IMG/VR virus record: IMGVR_UViG_3300013123_000008
Span: 1 to 52,904 of that record
From: a virus
Length of the DNA stretch: 52,904 nucleotides
Direction: 5' to 3' (one strand)
Each line of letters starts with the position of its first letter. The first letter of the stretch is position 1. Shown here piece after piece: positions 26,426 through 35,036 of this stretch. Under the pieces are notes generated by a model. It was given only the letters and a program-made list of their open reading frames with translations. It was not told where the DNA came from and ran no database searches. Position numbers and translations under genes: made by a program.

Positions 26426-27291
26426 TGATACGCCTATCCTATTCTCAATTTAATACATGGAAGGCATGCCCATATCATTGGAAAGTAGCTTATATAGATA
26501 AAGTAAAAACCAAAACTCAGAACATACATTCATTATTTGGTACTGCACTTCATATAACGTTACAAGATTATCTTACATTTTATTATAATAAAACCATTAG
26601 AGAATCAAATGAATTAAATCTTCATGAAATGCTTCTTAAGAACATGTTGAAAGAAATGGAAATATGTGAGACGGAAGGAATAGAAAATTCTATTACTCAG
26701 GCAGAATTGATGGAATTTTATGAAGATGGTATGAAAATTCTAACTTGGTTTAGAAAAAATGTTTCTTTATATTTTGGTAAAAAAAATATGGTCTTACACG
26801 GATGTGAAATACCATTAGAAACTGATTTAGGGAATGGTAGTCAATTTATTGGTAAAATGGATATAGTTATTGAGGATAGAGACCAAAGTGTAATAAAGAT
26901 TATTGATTTTAAAAAATCATATAGGGGATGGCATGAAAATGCAAAAAAAGATCTAATGAAAAAAGGACAATTACAACTTTATAAATACATGTATTCTATG
27001 CAATTTGGTACACCTATTAAAAACATAGATATAGAATTTTTAATATTAAAACAAAAGGTAAATGAACTATCGGAATTTGCAAATGCTAGAAAACGAGTAC
27101 AAAAATTTGAACCGCCGTCTGGTAAAATTGTACTTAATAAAATATTTGACGAATTTATGAATTTTTCTAATACTGTTACTAAGAATGGTGAATACAACGT
27201 TGATATTGAATATCTTCCAACCCCTTCTAAAAAATCGTGTGAATATTGTCCATTTAAAAACAACAAAGAAATTTGTAATGTAGGAGTATAA
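26425..27291 (+). CDS. PD-(D/E)XK nuclease, Cas4/AddB-like
   Basis: A RecB-family nuclease. IRLSYSQFNTWKACPYHWK is the N-terminal motif with the first Cys and GTALHITLQDYL the conserved His helix. GKMDIVIEDRDQSVIKIIDF leads into KKS, forming the D...(D/E)xK active site, and QLQLYKYMY is the QhxxY motif. CEYCPFKNNKEIC at the C-terminus gives three more Cys, so a 4Fe-4S cluster as in Cas4 and AddB is likely. The start is GTG 26425 in a TAGTG overlap. At 288 aa it stands alone without cas1, so a role in recombination or DNA processing is more likely than spacer capture. Confidence 0.85.
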   Translation: MIRLSYSQFNTWKACPYHWKVAYIDKVKTKTQNIHSLFGTALHITLQDYLTFYYNKTIRESNELNLHEMLLKNMLKEMEICETEGIENSITQAELMEFYEDGMKILTWFRKNVSLYFGKKNMVLHGCEIPLETDLGNGSQFIGKMDIVIEDRDQSVIKIIDFKKSYRGWHENAKKDLMKKGQLQLYKYMYSMQFGTPIKNIDIEFLILKQKVNELSEFANARKRVQKFEPPSGKIVLNKIFDEFMNFSNTVTKNGEYNVDIEYLPTPSKKSCEYCPFKNNKEICNVGV

Positions 27292-27758
27292 TGAATAAAA
27301 ATGTAATTACAATCAGAATAGAAATAATAAGTAATGTAGTAAATAATACTGAATTTTTACAATATATAGAATATTTTTTAGAAGGTTTAGAGTCAACTAT
27401 ACCTGTTAAATTTATATTGTATTTAGATACTATTAACTCTATTTATAATAATATACGCGACCAAATTATTAATAAAAATATTGTAATTACAAATAATATA
27501 GATTATAGTTTATATACATTCGATTTACATCATGATACAAATAATGAGTATAGTCATTCATCTAAATTCTATTTTACTTATACAGATTACAATTCGTTTA
27601 TTACTAATTTAGTACAACTTTTTAGTGCTATTAAAGCGTTATTAAATCACAAGGAATCTATTAATGAAAATCGGAATGATGGGAAGCATATATTTTACAA
27701 AAAGGCAGGAAGTAAAAGATATGATGTGGATGATAAAAAGCGAACTTCCAACAGATGA
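27291..27758 (+). CDS. Unrecognised 155-aa protein
   Basis: The first 120 residues are an Ile/Asn-rich alpha/beta sequence with no motif I can name. The last 32 codons overlap the next gene in another frame and read like out-of-frame sequence (Asn/Lys/Arg-rich), so the genuine end may have been extended by a lost stop or an indel. It starts with a TAATG overlap to the nuclease gene. Confidence 0.6.
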   Translation: MNKNVITIRIEIISNVVNNTEFLQYIEYFLEGLESTIPVKFILYLDTINSIYNNIRDQIINKNIVITNNIDYSLYTFDLHHDTNNEYSHSSKFYFTYTDYNSFITNLVQLFSAIKALLNHKESINENRNDGKHIFYKKAGSKRYDVDDKKRTSNR

Positions 27759-28071
27759 TACTCAAATTATATGCACAGGAAAAAAATTTGGAGCAGACAA
27801 ATTTATCAAAGAATATTCTTTATTTTTTGATTTAAAATATAGTGAAATACTTCCATACCACGAGAGATGGAATCAATATTGTCGTGAACAACCTTTTATG
27901 TATAATAAACAGTTTAATAGTAAATATTACTTTATTGCATACAATAAGTTTGTAAAAGTATCTGATAACATTATTATATTTGATTATTCTAAACAATTAG
28001 ATCCTACGGTTACTAATATAATAGAATTATGTAAAAAGAATAATAAAAAATATGTTATTGTTAAAATATAG
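27664..28071 (+). CDS. SLOG/DprA-like nucleotide-binding protein (YspA-type)
   Basis: The pattern CTGKKFGADKFIKEYSLFF, then KYSEILPYHERWNQY, then SDNIIIFD resembles the YspA/DUF2493 branch of the SLOG Rossmann fold. That branch binds nucleotides or nucleotide-derived ligands. It is 135 aa. The ATG at 27664 follows AAGGA (27652-27656) and overlaps the previous gene by 95 nt. Function unknown; some SLOG proteins act in ligand sensing for defence. Confidence 0.6.
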   Translation: MKIGMMGSIYFTKRQEVKDMMWMIKSELPTDDTQIICTGKKFGADKFIKEYSLFFDLKYSEILPYHERWNQYCREQPFMYNKQFNSKYYFIAYNKFVKVSDNIIIFDYSKQLDPTVTNIIELCKKNNKKYVIVKI

Positions 28072-28081
28072 AAATACCTAT

Positions 28082-28112
28082 CATATTTATTATTAAAATC
28101 GGAGTTATATAA
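28082..28112 (+). promoter_or_regulatory. Gap with family-B-like box before the glycan locus
   Basis: CATATTTATTATTAAAATCGGAG: the first half matches the ATATTTATA element, and CGGAG is the ribosome site for ATG 28113. This is the only real gap at the head of the 13-kb sugar operon. Confidence 0.35.
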
Positions 28113-28664
28113 ATGATTAATGGTTACGAACATATACCTAAATTACAAAGAAAAAATATACTTTTATTGTCTGATGACTTGAGATTGTTTTCTGGTATAG
28201 GTACAATGTCTAGACAATTTGTTCTAGGTACTGCACATAGATACAATTGGTATCAAGTTGGTGCAGCAATTAATCATCCAGACACAGGCAAACGGATAGA
28301 TATATCTGAAGATGTAAATAAACATATAGGTATAAATGATTCTCAAATATATATTCAACCATATAATGGATATGGTGATCCTGATTTAATTAGAGCATTG
28401 ATGACTGAATTTAAATTTGATGCACTAATGCATTTTACAGATCCTAGACAATTTATTTGGTTATATCAGATGGCTCATGAAATTAGACAAAAGATTCCTA
28501 TTCTTTATTATAATATATGGGATAATTTACCATACCCAATGTATAATAAAGCGTATTATGAATCATGTGATGCATTGTTTTCAATATCGCGTCAAACATT
28601 TAATATTAATAAAGTTGTTCTAGGTGAAGATAATTTTACAATTATAAGGGATGTCAATGAGTAA
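28113..28664 (+). CDS. Glycosyltransferase GT-B fold, N-terminal half (split)
   Basis: The sequence begins NILLLSDDLRLFSGIGTMSR, a Rossmann start with the acceptor-side glycine loop of GT4-type enzymes, and continues to YNIWDNLPYPMYNKAYYESC and ALFSISRQT. It stops after 183 aa, where a full GT4 protein would run on to its donor-binding half. The next gene supplies that half in the +1 frame, overlapping by 14 nt. Either one gene is broken by an indel near 28655, or the two domains are made separately and coupled. Confidence 0.7.
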   Translation: MINGYEHIPKLQRKNILLLSDDLRLFSGIGTMSRQFVLGTAHRYNWYQVGAAINHPDTGKRIDISEDVNKHIGINDSQIYIQPYNGYGDPDLIRALMTEFKFDALMHFTDPRQFIWLYQMAHEIRQKIPILYYNIWDNLPYPMYNKAYYESCDALFSISRQTFNINKVVLGEDNFTIIRDVNE

Positions 28665-29538
28665 GCCATATCTATCATATATACCACATGGTATTAACCC
28701 AACTGAATATTATAAAATTCAACCTGAAGATTTAGAATATAAAGAATTAATAGAATTTAGAAATAAACTATTCAATAATAAAGATTATGAATTTGTTATT
28801 CTTTTTAATAACAGAAATATAAGAAGAAAAAATACAAGTAATATAATATTAGCATTTAATGATTTTTGTAAAAAATATTCTAAAGAAATAAATAGTAAGT
28901 TTGCATTAGTATTACATACTCAGACAATAGATCCTAATGGTACTGATTTATTTGCAGTTAAAAATGCAGTATGTAAAGACTATAATGTTATTTTTCATGA
29001 AGATAGATTACATCCTAAAGAATTAAATTTTCTTTATAATATTAGTGATGTAACTATTAATGTAGCTTTTGCTGAAGGTTTTGGTTTATCCACTGCCGAA
29101 TCACTTATGGCCGAAACAATGATAATTGCTACGGTTACTGGAGGTCTTCAAGACCAAATGGGATTTAGAGATGACGCAGGGCATTTGTTATGTTTTACAA
29201 AAACTTGGCCATCTAATCATAATGCATTAATAAAAACTCACGGCGATTGGGCAATACCCATATATCCGGTTGTACACAATTTAACAGGTTCTCCACCAAC
29301 CCCTTATATATTTGATGACCATACTTCAATACATGATATAACCTTTGCATTAGATAATGTATTTTCTATAGGAAAACAGGTTAGAGATAAAAACGGTAAA
29401 GAAGGTCGCAAATTTATGTTATCTAAAGAATCTAAAATGAGTACAGAATCAATGTGTAATACATTTATGTCTGATATAGAATTTGTGTTAAATAATTGGA
29501 CACCACAACCCCGATATGAAATGTTGAGGTTTGAATGA
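28651..29538 (+). CDS. Glycosyltransferase GT-B fold, C-terminal half (split)
   Basis: A 295-aa protein starting MSMSKPYLSYIPHGINPTEYY, which is the inter-domain linker region of GT4 enzymes. EFVILFNNRNIRRKN starts the donor domain, and FAEGFGLSTAESLMAETMII is the E-x7-E-type donor loop. Removing one base at GAGTAAG (28654-28660) would fuse it to the upstream half as ...VNEKPYLSYIPHGIN, a natural-looking junction. Separate translation is still possible because ATG 28651 lies before the upstream stop. Confidence 0.72.
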   Translation: MSMSKPYLSYIPHGINPTEYYKIQPEDLEYKELIEFRNKLFNNKDYEFVILFNNRNIRRKNTSNIILAFNDFCKKYSKEINSKFALVLHTQTIDPNGTDLFAVKNAVCKDYNVIFHEDRLHPKELNFLYNISDVTINVAFAEGFGLSTAESLMAETMIIATVTGGLQDQMGFRDDAGHLLCFTKTWPSNHNALIKTHGDWAIPIYPVVHNLTGSPPTPYIFDDHTSIHDITFALDNVFSIGKQVRDKNGKEGRKFMLSKESKMSTESMCNTFMSDIEFVLNNWTPQPRYEMLRFE

Positions 29539-29780
29539 AAAAAAAATTAAGTGAAAAATTAAAAAATGTTTGGTTATATATAACTTTTAATTTATTACAC
29601 ATGTCTATTAAATTTAAAGTATATAAATGGTTGTATTTTATTAAATGTATATTTAGTTTAAATAATAAATTGGACCCAATTATAAATATCCAAAATTTAG
29701 AAATAACAGATCTTAACAAAACATTAAATAAATTAATAAATAACCCATCAGTAATATTGGACAGAAAATATGATAACTAA
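29535..29780 (+). CDS. Unrecognised 81-aa basic protein
   Basis: It starts in an ATGA overlap with the split glycosyltransferase. The first half is Lys- and aromatic-rich (LYITFNLLHMSIKFKVYKWLYFI cut: LYITFNLLHMS, FKVYKWLYFIK), amphipathic, and could touch a membrane. No family recognised. It overlaps the next glycosyltransferase by 11 nt. Confidence 0.5.
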   Translation: MKKKLSEKLKNVWLYITFNLLHMSIKFKVYKWLYFIKCIFSLNNKLDPIINIQNLEITDLNKTLNKLINNPSVILDRKYDN

Positions 29781-31107
29781 ACAACTATTACTTTTTATTG
29801 CACCTGTAAATTCTAGATCTGGATATGGGGAACATTCTCGTGATATTTTGAGGTCATTGATAAAAATAAATAAAAAAACTGATAAATATGAAATACATGT
29901 TTTACCTATTAAATGGGGTATGACTCCATTAAATGTACTTAAAGAAGGTATAGATGATGATATATTAAATTTAATTTTAAAGATACCACATTTAGATAGA
30001 AAACCCGATATATCTATTCAACTAACTGTACCAAATGAATTTAACTCTGGCATTGCAAATTTTAATATTGGAATTACAGCAGGTATTGAAACTACGATGT
30101 GTTCAGCTCAATGGATTGAAGGTATGAACCGTATGAATTTTAATATTGTCCCATCAAATTTTGCTAAAAGTGTATTTGAAAATACAAATTATATAAAGCA
30201 AATTAATGGTAAAAATGTTGGAGAAACACTAAAATGTGTTAAACCTATCTTTGTTTTATTTGAAGGTGTAGACGATAAGGTATATGGTAAATCAAATAAT
30301 ACTGTAACTGATATTAAATTTGATTTGAATAAAATTAAAGAAGACTTTGTATTTTTATTTGTAGGGCATTGGTTAAATGGTGATATAGGACAAGATAGAA
30401 AAGATGTTGGAATGTTAATTAAAGTATTTATGGAAACATTTAAGATTACTCCTAACCCGCCTGCATTATTATTAAAAACTGGATCTGTATTTTCTAAAAT
30501 AGAAAGAGAAGAAATATATACAAAAATAAATGCAATTAAGTCAAGTGTGAAATTGGAAAATAATCAACATATACCTAATGTTTATGTTATTTTTGGTGAT
30601 TTAACTTCAAATGAAATAAATTCACTATATAATCATTCTAAAGTTAAAGCACATGTTACCTTTACTAAAGGCGAAGGTTTTGGCAGACCGTTATTAGAAG
30701 CAAGTTTAAGTGAGAAAATTATAATAGCTAGTGGGTTTAGTGGTCACACAGACTTCTTACCATCTACTGATTGTATTTTATTACCAGGTTCTGTTGAACC
30801 AGTTCATTCGTCGGCAGTTTGGCAAGGTGTTATTGAAAAAGATTCAACGTGGTTTACTGTTAATTATCAAGTTGCATCTAATGCATTACGCCAAGTATGG
30901 AAAAATCCTAGTTCATTCACACACAGAGCTAAAAATTTAGCTAAAAATACATTAAATAAATTTACATTAGATAAAATGACAGACGAACTTGAAAGAATAT
31001 TAAATGAAAATATAAAAAATATACCTGTATTCCAAGAGATGATACTACCTGAACTCAAATTTCCTAAACTTCCAAAACTAACTAAAATAGAGAAAATAAA
31101 TGAATAA
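29770..31107 (+). CDS. Glycosyltransferase, GT4-like
   Basis: Transfers a sugar from a nucleotide donor with a GT-B fold. The N-terminus reads LLLFIAPVNSRSGYGEHSRD. The donor domain starts DFVFLFVGHWLNGDIG and carries KGEGFGRPLLEASLSEKIII, the GT4 E-x7-E loop, then GFSGHTDFL. At 445 aa it is complete and single-frame, unlike the previous split copy. The acceptor could be a virion protein, DNA or host glycan; nothing in the sequence decides this. Confidence 0.82.
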   Translation: MITKQLLLFIAPVNSRSGYGEHSRDILRSLIKINKKTDKYEIHVLPIKWGMTPLNVLKEGIDDDILNLILKIPHLDRKPDISIQLTVPNEFNSGIANFNIGITAGIETTMCSAQWIEGMNRMNFNIVPSNFAKSVFENTNYIKQINGKNVGETLKCVKPIFVLFEGVDDKVYGKSNNTVTDIKFDLNKIKEDFVFLFVGHWLNGDIGQDRKDVGMLIKVFMETFKITPNPPALLLKTGSVFSKIEREEIYTKINAIKSSVKLENNQHIPNVYVIFGDLTSNEINSLYNHSKVKAHVTFTKGEGFGRPLLEASLSEKIIIASGFSGHTDFLPSTDCILLPGSVEPVHSSAVWQGVIEKDSTWFTVNYQVASNALRQVWKNPSSFTHRAKNLAKNTLNKFTLDKMTDELERILNENIKNIPVFQEMILPELKFPKLPKLTKIEKINE

Positions 31108-31348
31108 ACTAAAATATAAACATTTAACAACTAATGCAGTTGTATATGCTGAAAGAATATTAACAAAACGTACTATAAAGATGATTCTAAATGAATCACA
31201 AGACTCGAATGAAGTAGTTGCAAATGAAGATGATATATTAGTAAGCTATTTTAATGCATCAACAGATACAATAATCAAACAAGTATTATTAAAAGAAAAT
31301 GTTTTTATATCACAATATGTACCAATAAAACAATTATTAATGGATTAA
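31100..31348 (+). CDS. Unrecognised 82-aa protein
   Basis: A small charged protein overlapping the preceding glycosyltransferase by 8 nt. The N-terminal half is basic and the middle acidic (ESQDSNEVVANEDD). No motif recognised. It is followed 1 nt later by a zinc-ribbon gene. Confidence 0.55.
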   Translation: MNKLKYKHLTTNAVVYAERILTKRTIKMILNESQDSNEVVANEDDILVSYFNASTDTIIKQVLLKENVFISQYVPIKQLLMD

Positions 31349-31349
31349 T

Positions 31350-31814
31350 ATGGAAAAAACATTATGCCCGTGTTGTTCCACTAATAATGTTATAACAGAA
31401 GAAGTAAAACACAAATCTAATACTAGTGTTGTATATAGTTATTTATGTGTTAAGTGTGGATATAGTTCTAATTCATTATTTACAATTGGTAGTGAATCTT
31501 TAAATTCATTTTTTACAACTAATGATAAACAATTAGTTGTTAACCTGAATTATTTTGATGAGTCTACAGGTCTTTATTGGTTTCCTGTTATATTTTTGCA
31601 TGTAACAGGTGCCTTATTTCCAGAAGGCACTGTTGATAATTGGTATTGGGCTTATGTACCAATTATAAAAATAGAAGAAGATGAAAAAGAAAAATATGGT
31701 ACAGAATATAAGACTAGATTTGCAGTTGATAAAATGGAAAAATTTGATAAACTAGATTTTTTAGAAGCATGCAAGAAATTATTTACAATAGATAAAATGA
31801 TAACAGTAGATTAA
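31350..31814 (+). CDS. N-terminal zinc-ribbon protein
   Basis: MEKTLCPCCSTNNVI and YLCVKCGYSSN form a CxxC...CxxC ribbon within the first 45 residues. The remaining 110 aa contain WFPVIFLHVTGALFPEG and YWAYVPIIKI, a compact hydrophobic core. I recall related small proteins in T4-like phages, without known function. It is 154 aa, in a run of three unknown genes inside the sugar locus. Confidence 0.65.
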   Translation: MEKTLCPCCSTNNVITEEVKHKSNTSVVYSYLCVKCGYSSNSLFTIGSESLNSFFTTNDKQLVVNLNYFDESTGLYWFPVIFLHVTGALFPEGTVDNWYWAYVPIIKIEEDEKEKYGTEYKTRFAVDKMEKFDKLDFLEACKKLFTIDKMITVD

Positions 31815-31815
31815 T

Positions 31816-32268
31816 ATGAATAGTTTTATTAATGAACACAGGACTAAGATTAAAGGATATACAGTATCTAAATTTAATTACATTAAAATGGGAAATGTAA
31901 TTCGGTTTTCATATCCAAGCGAAACAAATAAATACCCACATGTATTCGTTTTAAATCCGCGATATCAGGGAAAATTGCATGGTCTTGTTGTTGATTATAT
32001 AAATCCAAGGTTATTTAATAAATTAAAAGATTTTATTATATCTGAAGCTGAAGAAGTAGAACCTGGTACACCAAATGATTTGGTTATATCATTGAGAGAG
32101 TTAAGTAAAAATTCTCAAACTCCAATGTCATTTTATGATATTAGATTAAAACCATTTATTAAAAAATATTTAAATGGTATTAATTGTTATAGAACATATG
32201 ATATTGTTAAAATTGGTAATCTTAATAAAGTAAATTATGTATTTAGTAAATACAAAGAAGTATTATGA
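31816..32268 (+). CDS. Unrecognised 150-aa phage protein
   Basis: The core reads GNVIRFSYPSE...HVFVLNPRYQGKLHGLVVDYINP, then MSFYDIRLKPFIKKYLNGINCYRTY. This order (a barrel-like strand pair with LNPxYxGKLHGL, later YRTY) is one I have seen in uncharacterised proteins of T4-related marine phages, but no function is known to me. It overlaps the next gene by 4 nt. Confidence 0.6.
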   Translation: MNSFINEHRTKIKGYTVSKFNYIKMGNVIRFSYPSETNKYPHVFVLNPRYQGKLHGLVVDYINPRLFNKLKDFIISEAEEVEPGTPNDLVISLRELSKNSQTPMSFYDIRLKPFIKKYLNGINCYRTYDIVKIGNLNKVNYVFSKYKEVL

Positions 32269-32882
32269 GTATCAGTTTTGCAATAACTGTTAAAGATGAA
32301 ATAGATGAAATTAAAGCACTAGTTGAATTATTATTAAGATATAAATCAACTGATGATGAAATAGTAATCCTTCAAGATATAACTACACATGATCGTAGTG
32401 TTAGAGAATATCTGGCTAATGAAGAACGAGTTACAAAATACATATTTAAATTTGATAATGATTTTTCTAAAATGAAAAATTATATGAATTCAGTTTGTGT
32501 GAAAGATTGGATATTTAATATTGACGCAGATGAATTACCACATGAGTGGTTATTAACAAATTTACCTAAAATATTAAGTAATAATACTACATTAGATGCA
32601 ATATGGGTACCAAGAATTAATATTGTAACTGGAATTACAGAAGAACATATTAGTAAATGGGGTTGGAAGGTTAACAGCCAAGGTTGGATAAACTGGCCGA
32701 ATGATCCGCAATGCAGAATATATAAAAATAGAGCAGATATATATTGGGATAAGAAAGTTCACGAACAACTTATGGGTGGGCGTGTGATAGGTAAATTACC
32801 AGATTTAGAAGAATATTCTATATATCATATTAAAGATATTAAACGACAAGAACAACAAAATAATTTTTATAATACATTATGA
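32265..32882 (+). CDS. Glycosyltransferase, GT2/GT-A-like
   Basis: FAITVKDEIDEIKALVELLL is the nucleotide-binding start, and WIFNIDADELPHEWLL carries the metal-binding DxD with the WaaE/KdtX-like DADE pattern. PQCRIYKNRADIYWDKKVHEQ follows. At 205 aa it is a compact GT-A domain. It overlaps both neighbours by 4 nt. Confidence 0.78.
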   Translation: MSISFAITVKDEIDEIKALVELLLRYKSTDDEIVILQDITTHDRSVREYLANEERVTKYIFKFDNDFSKMKNYMNSVCVKDWIFNIDADELPHEWLLTNLPKILSNNTTLDAIWVPRINIVTGITEEHISKWGWKVNSQGWINWPNDPQCRIYKNRADIYWDKKVHEQLMGGRVIGKLPDLEEYSIYHIKDIKRQEQQNNFYNTL

Positions 32883-33724
32883 ATGATTTAACATTTTGCA
32901 TATCAACTTATAATAATCTAGAATATCTAAAAATAGCAATTAAATCGGTTAGAAAAAATAGTTATTTTAAAGATGCACCTTTTATTATTCATGCTGAAAA
33001 TTGTACAGATGGTACAGATGAATGGTTAGGCGAATATTGTGGTCAATACAATTTACAATATTACATAGAAAAAAATGAAATACCAGTTGGTATTGGTGGA
33101 GGTATGAATTTTTGTGCAGATAAAGTTAAAACTAAATATATAAATTTTCTACATTCAGATTTTTATGTAACTAGAGATTGGGATTTAGAATTATTAAAAA
33201 TACATGACAAATATCCAGATGAAAAGCTATGGGTAAATTCGTTTAGAGTTGAACCTAATATATTTAATTCAACAATTAGACCTGGTACATATTTTGTAGA
33301 TAGAGATGTATTTGGTTCATATTGGTATAATTTTAATTCATCTTTATTTGATGAATGGTCTATTAATCTGACTAATATGGGTGATTTTGAAATACCTAAG
33401 GGTGAGGGTGTTAGTGGTTTAGTTAAAAAATCTGTTTGGGATGAAGTTGGTGGAAATGACCCAATATTTGCACCAACAAGTTGGGATGACATGGATTTAT
33501 TTTTACGTATGTTACAACGCGGAGTTAGGTTTATAATGCCAATTAAATCGGTAGTGTGGCATTTTGGTGGAAGAGGTTCTCATAGACTTGAAGAAAATAA
33601 TGGCGTAACGTCTGAAAGACAAAAAATTTCAGAAAATAGAAATTATGTTAAGTTTATACATAAATGGGATGGAAAACCTATATTTGATAAATATGGTATG
33701 ATTGCCGGGATAGAAAAATTTTGA
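32879..33724 (+). CDS. Glycosyltransferase family 2
   Basis: A GT-A enzyme: LTFCISTYNNLEYLKIAIKS at the start, HAENCTDGTDEWL for base binding, FLHSDFYVTRDWDLELL with the metal-binding pair, and FAPTSWDDMDLFLRMLQRG as the catalytic (E/D)D(D)xD region. C-terminal VVWHFGGRGSHR is a common ending in this group. 281 aa, complete. Related in layout to the 40238 gene, suggesting a local paralogue family. Confidence 0.83.
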   Translation: MNDLTFCISTYNNLEYLKIAIKSVRKNSYFKDAPFIIHAENCTDGTDEWLGEYCGQYNLQYYIEKNEIPVGIGGGMNFCADKVKTKYINFLHSDFYVTRDWDLELLKIHDKYPDEKLWVNSFRVEPNIFNSTIRPGTYFVDRDVFGSYWYNFNSSLFDEWSINLTNMGDFEIPKGEGVSGLVKKSVWDEVGGNDPIFAPTSWDDMDLFLRMLQRGVRFIMPIKSVVWHFGGRGSHRLEENNGVTSERQKISENRNYVKFIHKWDGKPIFDKYGMIAGIEKF

Positions 33725-34212
33725 AAACTTTAATTTATAAAAATAAAAAATATCCACTATTCCAGTCTAGTGGTTATGCTGCTAAATTTGCAATACCATA
33801 CGCGCAAACAATGTGTAATGGTAAAGGGTATGATATTGGGTGTATGAAAAAAGAATGGGCATTTCCTACTTCTATACCAATAGATTTAAATTTTAATAAC
33901 GGGTTTAATGCAACCAATTTACCGGAAAATAATGTTGATTATATATTTTCAAGTCATTGTTTAGAACATATTCCAAACTGGGTATATGTTATGGAATATT
34001 GGTATAGTGTTTTACGTGTCGGCGGTATACTTTTTTTATATTTACCAGATTATTCTCAAGAGTATTGGAGACCATGGAATAATAAAAAACATTTACATAT
34101 ATTTTCACCTCAGATAATCGAAGATGTTATGATACATTTAAGTTATATAAATATATTTAAATCTGGGATTGATTTAAATAATTCATTTATGATATGTGGT
34201 GAAAAAGCATGA
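33721..34212 (+). CDS. SAM-dependent methyltransferase (class I, short)
   Basis: GYDIGCMKKEWAFP corresponds to motif I (DxGC), IPIDLN to motif II, and VDYIFSSHCLEHIPNWVYVM with VLRVGGILFLYLPD to motifs IV-VI of the methyltransferase 11 family. The start is TTG 33721 in a TTGA overlap. At 163 aa it is short but complete. The substrate is probably a sugar or glycan made by the surrounding genes. Confidence 0.75.
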   Translation: MKTLIYKNKKYPLFQSSGYAAKFAIPYAQTMCNGKGYDIGCMKKEWAFPTSIPIDLNFNNGFNATNLPENNVDYIFSSHCLEHIPNWVYVMEYWYSVLRVGGILFLYLPDYSQEYWRPWNNKKHLHIFSPQIIEDVMIHLSYINIFKSGIDLNNSFMICGEKA

Positions 34213-35036
34213 ATGTCGTAATAACTGGTTATACGGGGTTTTTGGGTAAAAATATTTTAGAATATTTTCAATATTTCGATAATACTAATTTTTTATTAAT
34301 AGATAGAGATTATAATAAAATTAAAGATATAAAAAAATTTAAACCAGATTACATATTTCATTTCGGTGCAGAAATATACGATTATACTAAAATGTTTTCA
34401 GCAAATATCGAATTTACATATCTACTATTAGAAGAAATTAAAGATATAGATTTTAAATTATTTGTTAATTGTGGTTCATCATCAGAATATGGTAATAAAA
34501 TAAAACCAATGTCAGAACATGATGTCATAATACCACAGAATTTATATGATGCTACAAAATCTTCTGCTACATTATTAAGTACAGCTTTTGCTAAAATGTA
34601 TAATAAACCTATTATTACAATACGTCCATTTTCTGTATATGGCAAATATGAAAAAGAACATAGATTTATTCCTACAATTTTTAGAAAATTTTTTAATAAT
34701 GAAGAAATTACAATATATGACGGTGTACATGATTTTATACATATAAATGATTTTATTAATTCAATTGATTTAATACTTAAATCAAATAATACAATAGGCG
34801 ATATAATTAATATAGGAACAGGTATACAGCATAGTAATATGTATGTATATGACACAATGTGTAATATTTTTTCATACACAATTCCTATTATACACTATAA
34901 TTACAAATTAAAAAATACTGATTCTGATGTATGGGTATCAGATACATCATACTGTATAAATAAATATAATTTTAGTCCAAAATATAATTTATATGAAGGG
35001 TTAATGCTGGAATATGCACGTAGAAGTAATACATAA
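34209..35036 (+). CDS. NAD-dependent sugar epimerase/dehydratase
   Basis: An extended SDR enzyme acting on nucleotide sugars. VVITGYTGFLGKNILEYF is the GxxGxxG cofactor site, VNCGSSSEYGN the catalytic Ser strand, and YDATKSSATLL the YxxxK pair; IRPFSVYGKYE and FIHINDFINSI follow. It is 275 aa, slightly shorter than GalE/RmlB types, with a reduced C-terminal substrate domain. It overlaps the transketolase-like gene by 23 nt. Confidence 0.85.
   Translation: MNVVITGYTGFLGKNILEYFQYFDNTNFLLIDRDYNKIKDIKKFKPDYIFHFGAEIYDYTKMFSANIEFTYLLLEEIKDIDFKLFVNCGSSSEYGNKIKPMSEHDVIIPQNLYDATKSSATLLSTAFAKMYNKPIITIRPFSVYGKYEKEHRFIPTIFRKFFNNEEITIYDGVHDFIHINDFINSIDLILKSNNTIGDIINIGTGIQHSNMYVYDTMCNIFSYTIPIIHYNYKLKNTDSDVWVSDTSYCINKYNFSPKYNLYEGLMLEYARRSNT

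Noticed and set aside
34382-34879. Minus-strand open frame of 165 codons within the epimerase gene
   Set aside because: The plus-strand frame has cofactor and YxxxK motifs in order; the minus frame is a codon-composition shadow.
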